A stretch of DNA of 64,000 nt, taken from NCBI RefSeq assembly GCF_004209775.1, contig NZ_CP035914.1:1426001-1490000 (forward strand). Direction: 5' to 3'. Position 1 is the first letter of the stretch. Every line of letters starts with the position of its first letter. A program made the translations under genes and the position numbers. Shown here in pieces: positions 51,866 to 60,851 of this stretch. Under the pieces are notes generated by a model. The model saw nothing but the letters and a program-made list of their open reading frames with translations. It made no database searches and was not told the origin of the DNA. Source of the stretch: Synechococcus sp. WH 8101. Its GTDB lineage: Bacteria; Cyanobacteriota; Cyanobacteriia; PCC-6307; Cyanobiaceae.

Positions 51866-53182
51866 TCAGGCATCGGCGGAGGCTGGATCGAGCTCCAGCT
51901 CGAAGATCCGCTCCACAACCCGCAGGGCTTGCTGACGATCCTGACGGGGCTGGGGACTGCGCAACTGAGTCACGGGCGTGTGCAGGATTTTATTGATGAT
52001 GCCCTTGCTGAGGGCTTCCACCACCTTGCGCTCCCTGGCCGAGAAGTCGGGCCCCATGCGACTGAGCGCTTTCTGCAGTTCATCCGAGCGGATCTGCTCG
52101 AGAGCTGAACGCAAGCGGTTGATCGTGGGAACCGCCTCCAGGCTGTCCCACCACTCCAGGAACAGGCGCCCCTCCTCATCCAGTAGTCCCTGGGCTTCAC
52201 GAGCCACCTGCTGGCGCGCTTCCTGATTGCGCGCCACCACTTCCTGGAGGTCGTCCACATCGAAGGCCTCAACGCCGGCGATGCCAGCGACATCCGAAGC
52301 GATGTTGCGGGGCACGCCGATGTCGATCAGACGCAGGGAGCTGCGGCGGTTCAGCCGTAGCAGGCGAGCGGCATCGATGATCGGATCATCGGCCGCCGTG
52401 CTCGTGAACACCAGGGAACAGGTGCTCAAGCAATGGTCCAGCTCCTCCAGGGTGCGGCACTGCACCGGCAGCCCGGGGAAGTCGGCGGCGAGCATCTGGG
52501 CCCGTTCACGGGTGCGGTTGAGCAGCACCACGCCGGAACACCCCTTGGCCTGCAGATGTTGCAACAGCAAACGGCTCATGCGGCCGGCACCCACCACGGC
52601 CACCTGCTCAGACTCCAGGGTGACCAACTGATCGAGGCCGCGGGCCTGACCGAGCTTCAACTGGGCCAGCTCCACCGCCGCCGAGCTGATCGATACCGCA
52701 CCGGTGCCGAGGTTCGTTTCACTTCGCACCCGCTTGCCGGTGCTGACCGCCTGGGTGAGGAGACGGTTGAGGATCGGGCCGATCGATTTGTGCTCCTGGC
52801 CCAGGCGCATCATCTTCTTCACCTGGGACAGGATCTGGCCTTCGCCGAGCACCAGACTGTCGAGCCCGGCAGAGACCCTCAACAGGTGGGCGACTGCGTC
52901 TTGATGGTGATACGTGAAGAGATGGGGGGTGAGGTCATCGGTGGGAAGACCGGAATGACCGCTGAGGAACTCACGCACGGCGGACATGCCCAGCTCGGGA
53001 TGCCGCACCAGGGTGTAAATCTCAAGCCGGTTGCAGGTGCTGAGGATCGATGCCTCGAGCACCTGCTCATGGTCGCGCAGGGTCTGGAGCGAGGACTCCA
53101 TCGTCTGCTCCGGGATACTGAGCTTCTCCCGGACTTCAACGGGTGCCGTGCGATGACTGAGGCCGACGACGGCAATATGCAT
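51866..53182 (-). CDS. hemA: glutamyl-tRNA reductase
   Basis: Enzyme of 438 residues reducing glutamyl-tRNA(Glu) to glutamate-1-semialdehyde, the committed step of tetrapyrrole (chlorophyll, haem, bilin) synthesis. Catalytic Cys50 in SILSTCNRLEIYT, GLSHRTAPVEVRE at the start, GEGQILSQVK, and the NADPH domain around VAVVGAGRMSRLLLQHL. V-shaped dimer, C-terminal helical dimerisation domain. glpX is 34 bp upstream on the same strand. FLU-type or haem feedback is known in the group. Confidence 0.97.
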   Translation of the reverse strand: MHIAVVGLSHRTAPVEVREKLSIPEQTMESSLQTLRDHEQVLEASILSTCNRLEIYTLVRHPELGMSAVREFLSGHSGLPTDDLTPHLFTYHHQDAVAHLLRVSAGLDSLVLGEGQILSQVKKMMRLGQEHKSIGPILNRLLTQAVSTGKRVRSETNLGTGAVSISSAAVELAQLKLGQARGLDQLVTLESEQVAVVGAGRMSRLLLQHLQAKGCSGVVLLNRTRERAQMLAADFPGLPVQCRTLEELDHCLSTCSLVFTSTAADDPIIDAARLLRLNRRSSLRLIDIGVPRNIASDVAGIAGVEAFDVDDLQEVVARNQEARQQVAREAQGLLDEEGRLFLEWWDSLEAVPTINRLRSALEQIRSDELQKALSRMGPDFSARERKVVEALSKGIINKILHTPVTQLRSPQPRQDRQQALRVVERIFELELDPASADA

Positions 53183-53216
53183 GGAGTGAATCCCTCGAAT
53201 CCAGACGAAACGGTGA

Positions 53217-54221
53217 TCAGCTCAGAGCGATGCTCTGGGCGCCGTCCTTGATGTGCACCGTGTTGGTGAAGCGGCAGGTGTTGTCGAGATTGCTGATCAC
53301 CAGGCTGCTGGTGCGGGTGCAGTCCTTTTCGAACTTAACGCCGTGGAACAGGAGGCCGTCGGTGATCCCGCTGCCGGCGAACACGACGTGCTCACCGGAG
53401 GCAAGCTCCTCAGCTTCATAGATCTTGTCAGGGTCGCTGATTCCCATCTCGGCCAGGCGAGCCAGGTTGCCCTCCTTGGTGAGATCGGCCCATTCCTTGG
53501 TTTGAGCGACAGCGGGGTCATAGACGAGCTGGCCCTGGAAGTGACCACCGAGGGCGCGCATGGCAGCGGCGGAAATCACCCCTTCGGGAGCGGCGCCGAT
53601 CCCCATCAGGCAGTGGGTGCCGGTGCCAGCGAAGCCACAGGCGATGGCCGCTTGCACATCACCATCGGAAATGGGCTGCACGCGGGCGCCGGTGGCGCGG
53701 ATTTCAGCGATCAGATCCTTGTGGCGGGCCCGATCCATCACCACGATCGTGAGCTCGCTCACCGCCAGGCCGAGGCACTCGCTGAGGATCTTGATATTTT
53801 CGGTGGCCGACTTGCGGATGTCCACCTTGCCCTTGGCAGCCGGAGGAGCGGCCAACTTCTTCATGTAGAAGTCGGGTGCATTGAACAGACCACCGCGATC
53901 GGAAGCCGCAAGCACGGCCATCGAACCGCGCTGGTTGTTAGCGCAGAGGTTGGTGCCTTCACAGGGGTCGACGGCGAAGTCGACGCCGGGGCCCGTTCCG
54001 CTACCCACTTCTTCACCGATGTAGAGCATCGGCGCTTCGTCACGCTCGCCTTCCCCGATCACGATCCGGCCCTGCATCTGGATCTGGCCCATGCGCTGAC
54101 GCATGGCCTCAACAGCAGCGGCATCGGCTTCATCCTTCTTGCCGAGACCGGTGAGGCGAGCAGAGGCGATGGCCGCCTGCTCCACGACCTCGAGTATTTC
54201 CTGGATGAGAGTGCGATCCAC
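53217..54221 (-). CDS. glpX: class II fructose-1,6-/sedoheptulose-1,7-bisphosphatase
   Basis: GlpX-type phosphatase of 334 residues from GTG 54221. Metal-binding and active-site segments: [39 protein letters not shown] (seen here as VDPCEGTN), and [17 protein letters not shown]. In cyanobacteria this bifunctional F/SBPase dephosphorylates both fructose and sedoheptulose bisphosphates in the Calvin cycle and is an important control point. It is divergent from rpe, sharing a 189-bp promoter region. Confidence 0.96.
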   Translation of the reverse strand: MDRTLIQEILEVVEQAAIASARLTGLGKKDEADAAAVEAMRQRMGQIQMQGRIVIGEGERDEAPMLYIGEEVGSGTGPGVDFAVDPCEGTNLCANNQRGSMAVLAASDRGGLFNAPDFYMKKLAAPPAAKGKVDIRKSATENIKILSECLGLAVSELTIVVMDRARHKDLIAEIRATGARVQPISDGDVQAAIACGFAGTGTHCLMGIGAAPEGVISAAAMRALGGHFQGQLVYDPAVAQTKEWADLTKEGNLARLAEMGISDPDKIYEAEELASGEHVVFAGSGITDGLLFHGVKFEKDCTRTSSLVISNLDNTCRFTNTVHIKDGAQSIALS

Positions 54222-54352
54222 GGGTGTGCGGCGTTGGGGACGGTTGCAGCGAACGGAGAGCGGTGCGGACCGGTCTGGGACTCGCCGAGAGCATCGGCAG
54301 GCCTGGGCCAGGGGCGCGATGCCGCAGGGCTTTCCAGCTCTTAAGCGCGGCT

Positions 54353-54365
54353 CACTGTATCAGTG
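54353..54365. promoter_or_regulatory. inverted repeat in glpX-rpe divergent gap
   Basis: CACTG-TAT-CAGTG, about 15 bases upstream of the -10-like TACAAT of rpe. Position fits an operator. Confidence 0.4.
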
Positions 54366-54379
54366 GCTTCAGCGCTTCC

Positions 54380-54385
54380 TACAAT
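54380..54385 (+). promoter_or_regulatory. -10-like element of rpe
   Basis: TACAAT, one base off TATAAT, 25 bases before the rpe ATG. No clear -35 box lies 17 bases upstream. Confidence 0.4.
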
Positions 54386-54410
54386 CGCCGCGCACTCCCG
54401 TGGACCCTTC

Positions 54411-55094
54411 ATGAGCACCAAGCCCCTGGTGATCTCCCCGTCGATCCTCTCGGCCGATTTCGCCCGCCTCGGCGAGGAGGTGAAAGCGGTGGATCAGGCC
54501 GGTGCCGACTGGATCCACGTTGACGTGATGGATGGTCGCTTCGTGCCGAACATCACCATCGGCCCCTTGATCGTTGAAGCCCTCCGCCCGGTGACCCAGA
54601 AACCTCTGGATGTGCACCTGATGATCGTGGAGCCCGAGAAGTACGTGCCCGATTTCGCGAAAGCGGGAGCCGACATCATCTCGGTGCAGGTCGAAGCCTG
54701 CCCGCATCTGCACCGCAACCTGGCGCAGATCAAGGATCTGGGCAAACAGGCAGGTGCTGTGCTCAACCCCAGCACCCCGCTCGACACCCTGGAGTACTGC
54801 CTTGAGCTCTGCGATCTGGTGCTGATCATGAGCGTGAACCCCGGCTTCGGTGGTCAGAGCTTCATCGAGAACCAGGTGCAGAAAATCCGCGACCTGCGTC
54901 GCATGTGCGAGGCCAAAGGTCTCGATCCCTGGATAGAAGTGGATGGTGGCGTCAAAGGAGCCAACGCCTGGAAAGTAATCGAGGCAGGGGCCAATGCGAT
55001 TGTGAGTGGATCCGGCGTGTTTAATCAGCCCGACTACGCCGCCGCCATTGAGGGCATCCGCAACAGCAAGCGCCCGGAAGGCGTTCTCGTTTGA
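54411..55094 (+). CDS. rpe: ribulose-phosphate 3-epimerase
   Basis: TIM-barrel enzyme of 227 residues interconverting ribulose 5-phosphate and xylulose 5-phosphate, used in the Calvin and pentose phosphate cycles. [55 protein letters not shown] and [10 protein letters not shown] are classical motifs with metal-binding His and Asp residues. ATG 54411 gives the conserved N-terminus; the upstream open frame is not conserved. A terminator follows. Confidence 0.97.
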   Translation: MSTKPLVISPSILSADFARLGEEVKAVDQAGADWIHVDVMDGRFVPNITIGPLIVEALRPVTQKPLDVHLMIVEPEKYVPDFAKAGADIISVQVEACPHLHRNLAQIKDLGKQAGAVLNPSTPLDTLEYCLELCDLVLIMSVNPGFGGQSFIENQVQKIRDLRRMCEAKGLDPWIEVDGGVKGANAWKVIEAGANAIVSGSGVFNQPDYAAAIEGIRNSKRPEGVLV

Positions 55095-55119
55095 TCAAGA
55101 ACGGCCATACCCATTGCAC

Positions 55120-55145
55120 AGCCCCGCCACTACGCGGGGCTTTTT
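55120..55145 (+). terminator. Rho-independent terminator after rpe
   Basis: AGCCCCGC, loop CACTAC, GCGGGGCT, followed by TTTT (55142-55145). Between the convergent rpe and ccsA genes. Confidence 0.9.
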
Positions 55146-55200
55146 CATGGCGTGGGAGCGACGGTTGAATGCATGGCGATGCAGATGGCGATGGCGATGC

Positions 55201-56184
55201 TCAACCCTCGAAAAACCAGCCATAGCTGTGCAGGCCGATCCCCAGCAGGTTCACGCCGATGTAGCAGACCACAATCACCACCAGTCCGGCAGAGGCCACC
55301 AGGGCAGGCCGCCGGCCCTGCCAGCCGCGACTGAGGCGCGTGTGCAGATAGGCGGCATAGACCAGCCAGCAGATCAGGGCCCAGGTTTCCTTCGGATCCC
55401 AGCTCCACCAACTCCCCCAGGCTTCATTGGCCCACACGGCACCACTGATGATGCCCACGGTGAGGAGAAGGAAGCCCACGGTGATCGTGCGATAGCTGAG
55501 GCTGTCGAGCTGCTCGGCTCGGGAAAACTGCACCGGCGAGAGCTGCCAGGATGCGGTGGACTCAGGCTCCAGGCTGGGTCCGGTCAGAGCCGCACGACGA
55601 AAGCCACCGCTTCCGATCGAACTGCTGCGCAATTCCAGGGCATTGCCCCGATCGGTGACGAGTACAGCAATGGACAGCAGGGAGCCCACCAACAGGGCGG
55701 CGTAACTGACCATGATCACGCTCACATGCATGACCAACCAGCTCGATCTCAGGGCCGGCACCAAGGGCGATGCCTCCTGCAGACGATCGGGCAGGGCAAA
55801 ACTGGCGAAGGCAATGCAGCCCAGACCCATCGGCGTAGCGGCAGCCGCCACCAGGGGCGAGGCCCAGGCCCTCTCCACCAGCAGCTGGGTGAGGGTGCAG
55901 GCCCAGGCGAGGAAGCAGAGGGATTCGTAGAGATTGCTGATCGGGAAGTGACCCGACTGCCACCAGCGCAACACCAGCTGGGCGGTGAAGGCCAGGTTCG
56001 CCAGCGCCACCAGGGTGCGCACGGAACTGGAACTCTCCCCGGTGGAGAGGGCCCAGAAGGCCCAGGGAAGCGCGAGCAACAACAACGCGAACGCGATCAA
56101 CCCCAGCAGCAGCACAGGCTCGGACAGGGCGGTGTCCAGGAAGGGCGTCAACGCGGAGAACACGAGAGCTGGGGAGGGGATCAT
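55201..56184 (-). CDS. ccsA: cytochrome c biogenesis protein CcsA (System II)
   Basis: Polytopic protein of 327 residues (about eight hydrophobic segments). The haem-handling WWD motif reads [19 protein letters not shown], recognisable by [14 protein letters not shown]. Conserved His residues in [12 protein letters not shown] and YLHTRL also fit. With CcsB it ligates haem to c-type apocytochromes on the lumenal side of thylakoids (cytochromes f, c6, c550). NCBI-type annotations often call this subunit CcsB. ATG 56184. The LptG-like gene ends 22 bp upstream. Confidence 0.93.
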   Translation of the reverse strand: MIPSPALVFSALTPFLDTALSEPVLLLGLIAFALLLLALPWAFWALSTGESSSSVRTLVALANLAFTAQLVLRWWQSGHFPISNLYESLCFLAWACTLTQLLVERAWASPLVAAAATPMGLGCIAFASFALPDRLQEASPLVPALRSSWLVMHVSVIMVSYAALLVGSLLSIAVLVTDRGNALELRSSSIGSGGFRRAALTGPSLEPESTASWQLSPVQFSRAEQLDSLSYRTITVGFLLLTVGIISGAVWANEAWGSWWSWDPKETWALICWLVYAAYLHTRLSRGWQGRRPALVASAGLVVIVVCYIGVNLLGIGLHSYGWFFEG

Positions 56185-56206
56185 CGGCCGATTCTGACGT
56201 TCGGAT

Positions 56207-57373
56207 TCAACGGCTGGCCTGCCGAAGCAGCACGCCACCCCCGGCGAGGGAGATCAACACCGGCGCCCAGGCAGCCACCACCGGGGGCAGGGTGCCTTTG
56301 ACGCCAAGGGAACTGAAACTGAAGCTCAGCACGTAGTACACCAGAATCAGCACCACACTGATGCCGAAGCCCTGGCTGCGACTGGTGCGGCCATTCGGCT
56401 TCGCCCCGAGGCTGCTGCCGATCAGACCGAAAACCAGACAGGCCATCGGCAGGGTGAACTTCTCCTGAATGCGCACGCGCATCCGCCGCGCTTCCTTGCG
56501 ATCGCCGGCTTCATCGAGCATGCGTTCGGCTTCGATCGCCTCGGCCACCGTCATGTTGTTGGCATCCTTCGGCAACTTGGCAATCCGGATCGGTGCGGCA
56601 CTGAGCGGATAGAGATAGCGATCAAAATCGGCCGACGTCACGCTGCCGGAGGGAGACAGGGTGAGGATCTGGCCATCGAGAAACTCCCATTTGCTCTCAC
56701 GCTCGTTCCAGCGCGCCTCATCGGCCACCAACATCTGGGTGAAGCCGAGGCGGGAGAAATCGAGCACCGTGACGCCACTCATGACCCCCTCGTTGAACTT
56801 TTTGGCATAGAACAACTGGGCCAGCCCGGTCTCCGATTCGCCATCACCGGCCACCAGGCGCCCGAAGCGGGAATAAATGATGTTGCTTCCTTTCTCGGTT
56901 GACACGGAGCGACCCAGCGCCCGCTGCAGCGTGATCTCCGCCGAAAGGCTGGTGCGGGGCACGATCACGTCATTGAAGACGAAGGTGAGGCCGGTCATCA
57001 CCAGCGCGAGGGCCAGGGCCGGCGCAATCATCCGTCTGGCACTGATGCCGACGCTGCGCAAGGCCGTTAGTTCACTGTTCGCCGACAGGCGGCTGTAGGC
57101 CAGCAGGGTGGCCATCAAGGTGGCCATCGGGAAGGAGATCACCAGAAAGCTGGGCAGGCGCAGCAACAACACCTGCACCGCGATGCCCACCGGCAACCCC
57201 GATTCCACAATCCGGCGGACCAGCTCAAACATCACCCCCACCGAGAGGGACACCACGGTGAAGGCCGCGATCGCAAACAGAAGGGGCCCGATCAGCTCAC
57301 CGAGGAGCCAGCGATCCAGGAGAGGAATGCGTCGGCACCAGCTGCCAACGCGGGCGATCATCCGTTGGATCAC
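56207..57373 (-). CDS. lptG: LptF/LptG family permease
   Basis: Membrane protein of 388 residues. Three N-terminal hydrophobic segments ([55 protein letters not shown] with the coupling-helix motif SELTALRS), a periplasmic beta-jellyroll, and three C-terminal segments. It is the transmembrane part of the LPS export ABC transporter. Cyanobacteria often have a single LptF/G-like protein, which would act as a homodimer. GTG 57373 overlaps the lptB stop (GTGA); ATG 57361 is possible. Confidence 0.9.
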   Translation of the reverse strand: MIQRMIARVGSWCRRIPLLDRWLLGELIGPLLFAIAAFTVVSLSVGVMFELVRRIVESGLPVGIAVQVLLLRLPSFLVISFPMATLMATLLAYSRLSANSELTALRSVGISARRMIAPALALALVMTGLTFVFNDVIVPRTSLSAEITLQRALGRSVSTEKGSNIIYSRFGRLVAGDGESETGLAQLFYAKKFNEGVMSGVTVLDFSRLGFTQMLVADEARWNERESKWEFLDGQILTLSPSGSVTSADFDRYLYPLSAAPIRIAKLPKDANNMTVAEAIEAERMLDEAGDRKEARRMRVRIQEKFTLPMACLVFGLIGSSLGAKPNGRTSRSQGFGISVVLILVYYVLSFSFSSLGVKGTLPPVVAAWAPVLISLAGGGVLLRQASR

Positions 57374-58098
57374 AGCTGGAACCCCTCCCCGAGATAGTGG
57401 CGCCGCACCTGGGGATCGTGGGCGACCTGATCGGAGGGACCGGAGGCCAGGATCGAGCCGTCGGTGAGGATGTAGGCGCGATCGGTGATCGCCAGCGTTT
57501 CGCGCACGTTGTGGTCGGTGATCAGGATGCCCATCCCCCGATCGCGCAGACCCTGAATCAGCTGTTGCAGATCCGCCACGGCGAGGGGATCCACCCCAGC
57601 GAAGGGTTCGTCGAGCAGCAGATAACGCGGACCCTCCAGGCCCACGGCCAGGGCCCGGGCCACCTCGCAGCGGCGGCGCTCCCCGCCGGAAAGCTGATAG
57701 CCACGACGGTTGAGAAAGGCACTGAGGTGGAAATCCTCCACCAATTGATGCAGACGCTCACGGCACTGCTGCGTGGGCAGGCAGCTCTGGGCGAGAACAA
57801 GCTCGAGGTTCTCGCGCACGGTGAGCTGGCGGAAGACACTTGGCTCCTGCGGCAGGTAACCGATCCCGAGCCGGGCCCGTTCCGGCATCGGCAGCCCGGC
57901 GATCGGATGCCCATCCAGCAGCACCTGCCCCTGGTCGGGGCGTAACAAGCCGATCACCAGATTGAAACTGGTGGTTTTGCCAGCCCCGTTCGGCCCGAGC
58001 AAACCGATCACCTCACCAGGTGCCAGCGCAATCGAGAGATCGCGCACCAACGGTCGGCCCCCCAGGGTCAGGGAGACCCGTTCCAGGGTCAGGCTCAT
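57370..58098 (-). CDS. lptB: LPS export ABC transporter ATP-binding protein
   Basis: ABC ATPase of 242 residues. Walker A GPNGAGKTTS, signature LSGGERRRCEVARAL, Walker B LLLDEPFAGVDP and ITDHNVRETL with the switch His. It is close to E. coli LptB in length and sequence (LxPNGAGKTT, FAGVDPxAV). It powers extraction of LPS by LptF/G and its passage along the LptC-A bridge. ATG 58098 overlaps the LptA stop by 4 bp (ATGA), so LptA, LptB and LptG are co-translated. Confidence 0.95.
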   Translation of the reverse strand: MSLTLERVSLTLGGRPLVRDLSIALAPGEVIGLLGPNGAGKTTSFNLVIGLLRPDQGQVLLDGHPIAGLPMPERARLGIGYLPQEPSVFRQLTVRENLELVLAQSCLPTQQCRERLHQLVEDFHLSAFLNRRGYQLSGGERRRCEVARALAVGLEGPRYLLLDEPFAGVDPLAVADLQQLIQGLRDRGMGILITDHNVRETLAITDRAYILTDGSILASGPSDQVAHDPQVRRHYLGEGFQL

Positions 58099-58547
58099 GG
58101 CAGGAGAGGGGTGACGGCCGGCAGCGGTTGGCCCTGGTCCTGGCGGATCACCATCTGGCTGAACACCTGCCCCCCCTGCGGTGGTTCGGCCACGGCGCGC
58201 TCATCGTCGAGTGAATACACGACACGTTCAGCCCGAAGGGCATTGCCACCCTCCTGAATCACATCCACATCACCGCTCAGCACCAGCCGCCCCTCCTTGC
58301 TGTAGTACTGGGCCTGACGCGAAGTGGCCACCATCCCCCTGGCGGGATAGACAATGCGCACATTGCCGAGTGCCGTCACCACACCGGTGATGTTGTCGGC
58401 GCTCTGGGTGTCGGATTCAATCGTGATCAAACCGCCCTGCTGAGCAGGCTGTTGGCTCGCAACAGGCTGTTGCGGCTGGGCGCAGAGGCCCGGCGCCAGA
58501 GCACTGAGACACAGCATGGAAAACCAGGCGGTCGACAGCCGTGACAC
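58095..58547 (-). CDS. lptA: LptA/OstA-like periplasmic protein
   Basis: Protein of 150 residues from GTG 58547, with a signal peptide (about 1-24, LCLSALAPGLCAQ). The OstA beta-jellyroll shows GGLITIESDTQSADNITGVVTALGNVRIVYP and VLSGDVDVIQEGGNALRAERVVYSLDD, the repeated 'G.V...G.V.I' strands. It should form the periplasmic bridge that carries LPS from LptB2FG to LptD. Longer starts (58649) lack a sensible signal. It is the first gene of the Lpt operon. Confidence 0.85.
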   Translation of the reverse strand: MSRLSTAWFSMLCLSALAPGLCAQPQQPVASQQPAQQGGLITIESDTQSADNITGVVTALGNVRIVYPARGMVATSRQAQYYSKEGRLVLSGDVDVIQEGGNALRAERVVYSLDDERAVAEPPQGGQVFSQMVIRQDQGQPLPAVTPLLP

Positions 58548-58602
58548 AGAAACCGACAAGGCGTAGCCGAAGATGCGATGGCTCAATGTACCGACATCCC
58601 GA

Positions 58603-58974
58603 TCAGGACAACAGACGCAGCGGCGGCAAAGTGATGTCTGGATCCTCACCGTTCTGAAGCGCCTTCAGGCGCTGAGAGACCCGTTCGCGCAAGCGCGGAA
58701 GATCAAGTCCGAGATCGGGATCGGCGCGGCCACTGAGGCGACCGAGCCCTTCACCGAACAGAATCGTGGCACCCCGCACATTGCCGCGCTGCAGATGTAC
58801 CTGGGCCACGGCAATCTGGATCAGCCCCTGCAGCACCCGCCGCTCGGGATCTGAGGTTTCATGCCAGAGATCCTCGAGCACATCGTGGGCGGCGTACCAC
58901 TCGCCTTGATCAAACAGAGCGACACCCCGCGCGAAACGGGGATCGTCTGCCGTCGCGGTGGGATTGACGCTCAA
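58603..58974 (-). CDS. DUF309 domain protein
   Basis: Helical protein of 123 residues. The family signature is ALFDQGEWYAAHDVLEDLWHE, here LFDQGEWYAAHDVLEDLW, followed by RRVLQGLIQIAVAQVHLQRGN and RGATILFGEGLGRL. Small helical DUF309 proteins have no proven biochemical function. TTG 58974 overlaps the typA stop (TTGA), so it is probably translated with TypA. The lptA start lies 56 bp downstream. Confidence 0.88.
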   Translation of the reverse strand: MSVNPTATADDPRFARGVALFDQGEWYAAHDVLEDLWHETSDPERRVLQGLIQIAVAQVHLQRGNVRGATILFGEGLGRLSGRADPDLGLDLPRLRERVSQRLKALQNGEDPDITLPPLRLLS

Positions 58975-60773
58975 CGCTTGGCCATCTTCTTGGCTGGCAG
59001 CTTGCGCAGACGGATCGACTCCGGGGTGACTTCGAGCATCTCATCGGGACCGATGTACTCCAGCGCCCGCTCCAGGGTCATCTGGACGGGGGCCTGCAGG
59101 GTGTCGAGTTCATCAGCACCAGCCGAACGCATGTTGGTGAGCTGCTTCGCCTTACAGATGTTGATCTCAAGATCCTGAGGACGATTGTTCTCACCGATGA
59201 TCATGCCCTTGTACACCTTGGTGCCGGGAGAGATGAAGAACTGGCCCCGATCTTCGGCATTCTTGAGGGCATAGAAGGTGGCGGTTCCCTCCTCAAAGGC
59301 GATCAGCACACCATTCCGGCGAGTGTCGAAATCACCCAGCATCGGCCGGTATTCAAAGAAGGAATGGCTCATGATCCCTTCACCGCGGGTGGCGCGGATG
59401 AATTCCCCACGGAAACCGATCAGGCCACGTGAGGGAACGATGAATTCGAGCTGGGTGCGACCGTCCTGGCCGGTTTCCATGTTCTGCATCTCACCTTTGC
59501 GGGTGCCGAGCTTCTCTATGCAGGCCCCAACCGCTTCCTCAGGCACATCCATCACCAGAGTCTCCACCGGCTCGCAGGGGGTGCCGTCAATCGTGCGGAA
59601 GATCACCTGCGGCTGGGACACCTGGAACTCATAGCCCTCGCGCCGCATGGTTTCAATCAGGATGCCCAGGTGGAGTTCACCACGACCGCTCACGGCGAAG
59701 CGGTCCGGTGAGTCGGTGTCTTCCACGCGCAGAGCGACATTGGTGAGCAGTTCGCGCTGCAGGCGGTCGCGCACCTGGCGACTGGTCACGAATTTGCCCT
59801 CCTTACCGGCGAAGGGGGAGTCGTTGACCACGAAAGTCATCTGCAGGGTGGGCTCGTCCACCTTGATCAGCGGCAGAGCTTTGGGCTCATCCGGGCAGGC
59901 GATCGTTTCGCCGATGTTCACATCATCGAAACCGGCCACGGCCACCAGATCACCGGCAGAGGCTTGCTCGATTTCCACACGCTGCAGGCCTTCGAAACCG
60001 AGCAACTTGCTGATCCGCCCCTTCTTGACGCTGCCGTCGTCCTTGATCAAGGCCGCACTCTGCCCCTGCTTTATCACGCCGTTGTGAACGCGGCCGATGA
60101 TGATCCGACCGAGGAAATCGGAGTAGTCGAGGGTGGTGATCTGAAGCTGCAGTGGCTTCTCGGGATCACCGACCGGCGGCGGAACATGGCGCAGGATCGC
60201 ATCGAACAACGGCCGCATCGTGTCGCTGTCGGTTTTCATATCGGGCTTGGCGAACCCACCCAGACCACTACCGAACAGGTAAGGGAAATCGCACTGATCG
60301 TCATCGGCGCCCAGCTCGATGAACAGATCCAGCACCTTGTCGACAGCCGTCTCGGGATCGACGCGCGCCCGGTCGATCTTGTTCACGAACACAATCGGAC
60401 GGAGCCCCTGCTCCAGCGCTTTCTTCAACACGAAGCGGGTCTGGGGCATCGGCCCCTCATTGGCATCCACGATCAGCAGGCAGCCATCCACCATGCCGAG
60501 CACCCGCTCCACTTCGCCACCGAAATCGGCGTGACCGGGGGTATCGACGATGTTGATGCGGGTTTCGTTGTAAGTGACCGCCGTGTTTTTGGAGAGAATG
60601 GTGATGCCGCGCTCCCGCTCCAGATCGTTGGAGTCCATCACGCAGGTGGGCACCGCTTCGTTGTCGCGGAAGATGCCGGACTGATTGAGCAGGGCGTCGA
60701 CCAGGGTTGTTTTGCCGTGGTCAACGTGGGCGATGATCGCGATATTGCGAATCGCCTTATTCGGGGCGCTCAT
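58971..60773 (-). CDS. typA: translational GTPase TypA/BipA
   Basis: Ribosome-associated GTPase of 600 residues, EF-G-like. GTP motifs: [13 protein letters not shown] (G1), [11 protein letters not shown] (switch I), [12 protein letters not shown] (G3) and NKIDR (G4). Domains II, III, V and the C-terminal BipA domain follow, with length normal for the family. It assists 50S assembly and translation under stress (cold, detergents, light). The gap to the U32 peptidase upstream is 78 bp. Confidence 0.97.
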   Translation of the reverse strand: MSAPNKAIRNIAIIAHVDHGKTTLVDALLNQSGIFRDNEAVPTCVMDSNDLERERGITILSKNTAVTYNETRINIVDTPGHADFGGEVERVLGMVDGCLLIVDANEGPMPQTRFVLKKALEQGLRPIVFVNKIDRARVDPETAVDKVLDLFIELGADDDQCDFPYLFGSGLGGFAKPDMKTDSDTMRPLFDAILRHVPPPVGDPEKPLQLQITTLDYSDFLGRIIIGRVHNGVIKQGQSAALIKDDGSVKKGRISKLLGFEGLQRVEIEQASAGDLVAVAGFDDVNIGETIACPDEPKALPLIKVDEPTLQMTFVVNDSPFAGKEGKFVTSRQVRDRLQRELLTNVALRVEDTDSPDRFAVSGRGELHLGILIETMRREGYEFQVSQPQVIFRTIDGTPCEPVETLVMDVPEEAVGACIEKLGTRKGEMQNMETGQDGRTQLEFIVPSRGLIGFRGEFIRATRGEGIMSHSFFEYRPMLGDFDTRRNGVLIAFEEGTATFYALKNAEDRGQFFISPGTKVYKGMIIGENNRPQDLEINICKAKQLTNMRSAGADELDTLQAPVQMTLERALEYIGPDEMLEVTPESIRLRKLPAKKMAKR

Positions 60774-60851
60774 GGGGTCCGTATCGGTCTGAAAAAAGGC
60801 TGATCTCGCCCGTGGGCGCAGCCGGCCCAGGCTATCTCAACGTGAGATCCG

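Noticed and set aside
55006-56301. 431-codon plus-strand frame opposite ccsA
   Set aside because: It passes through the rpe terminator and the antisense of CcsA, with low-complexity composition.
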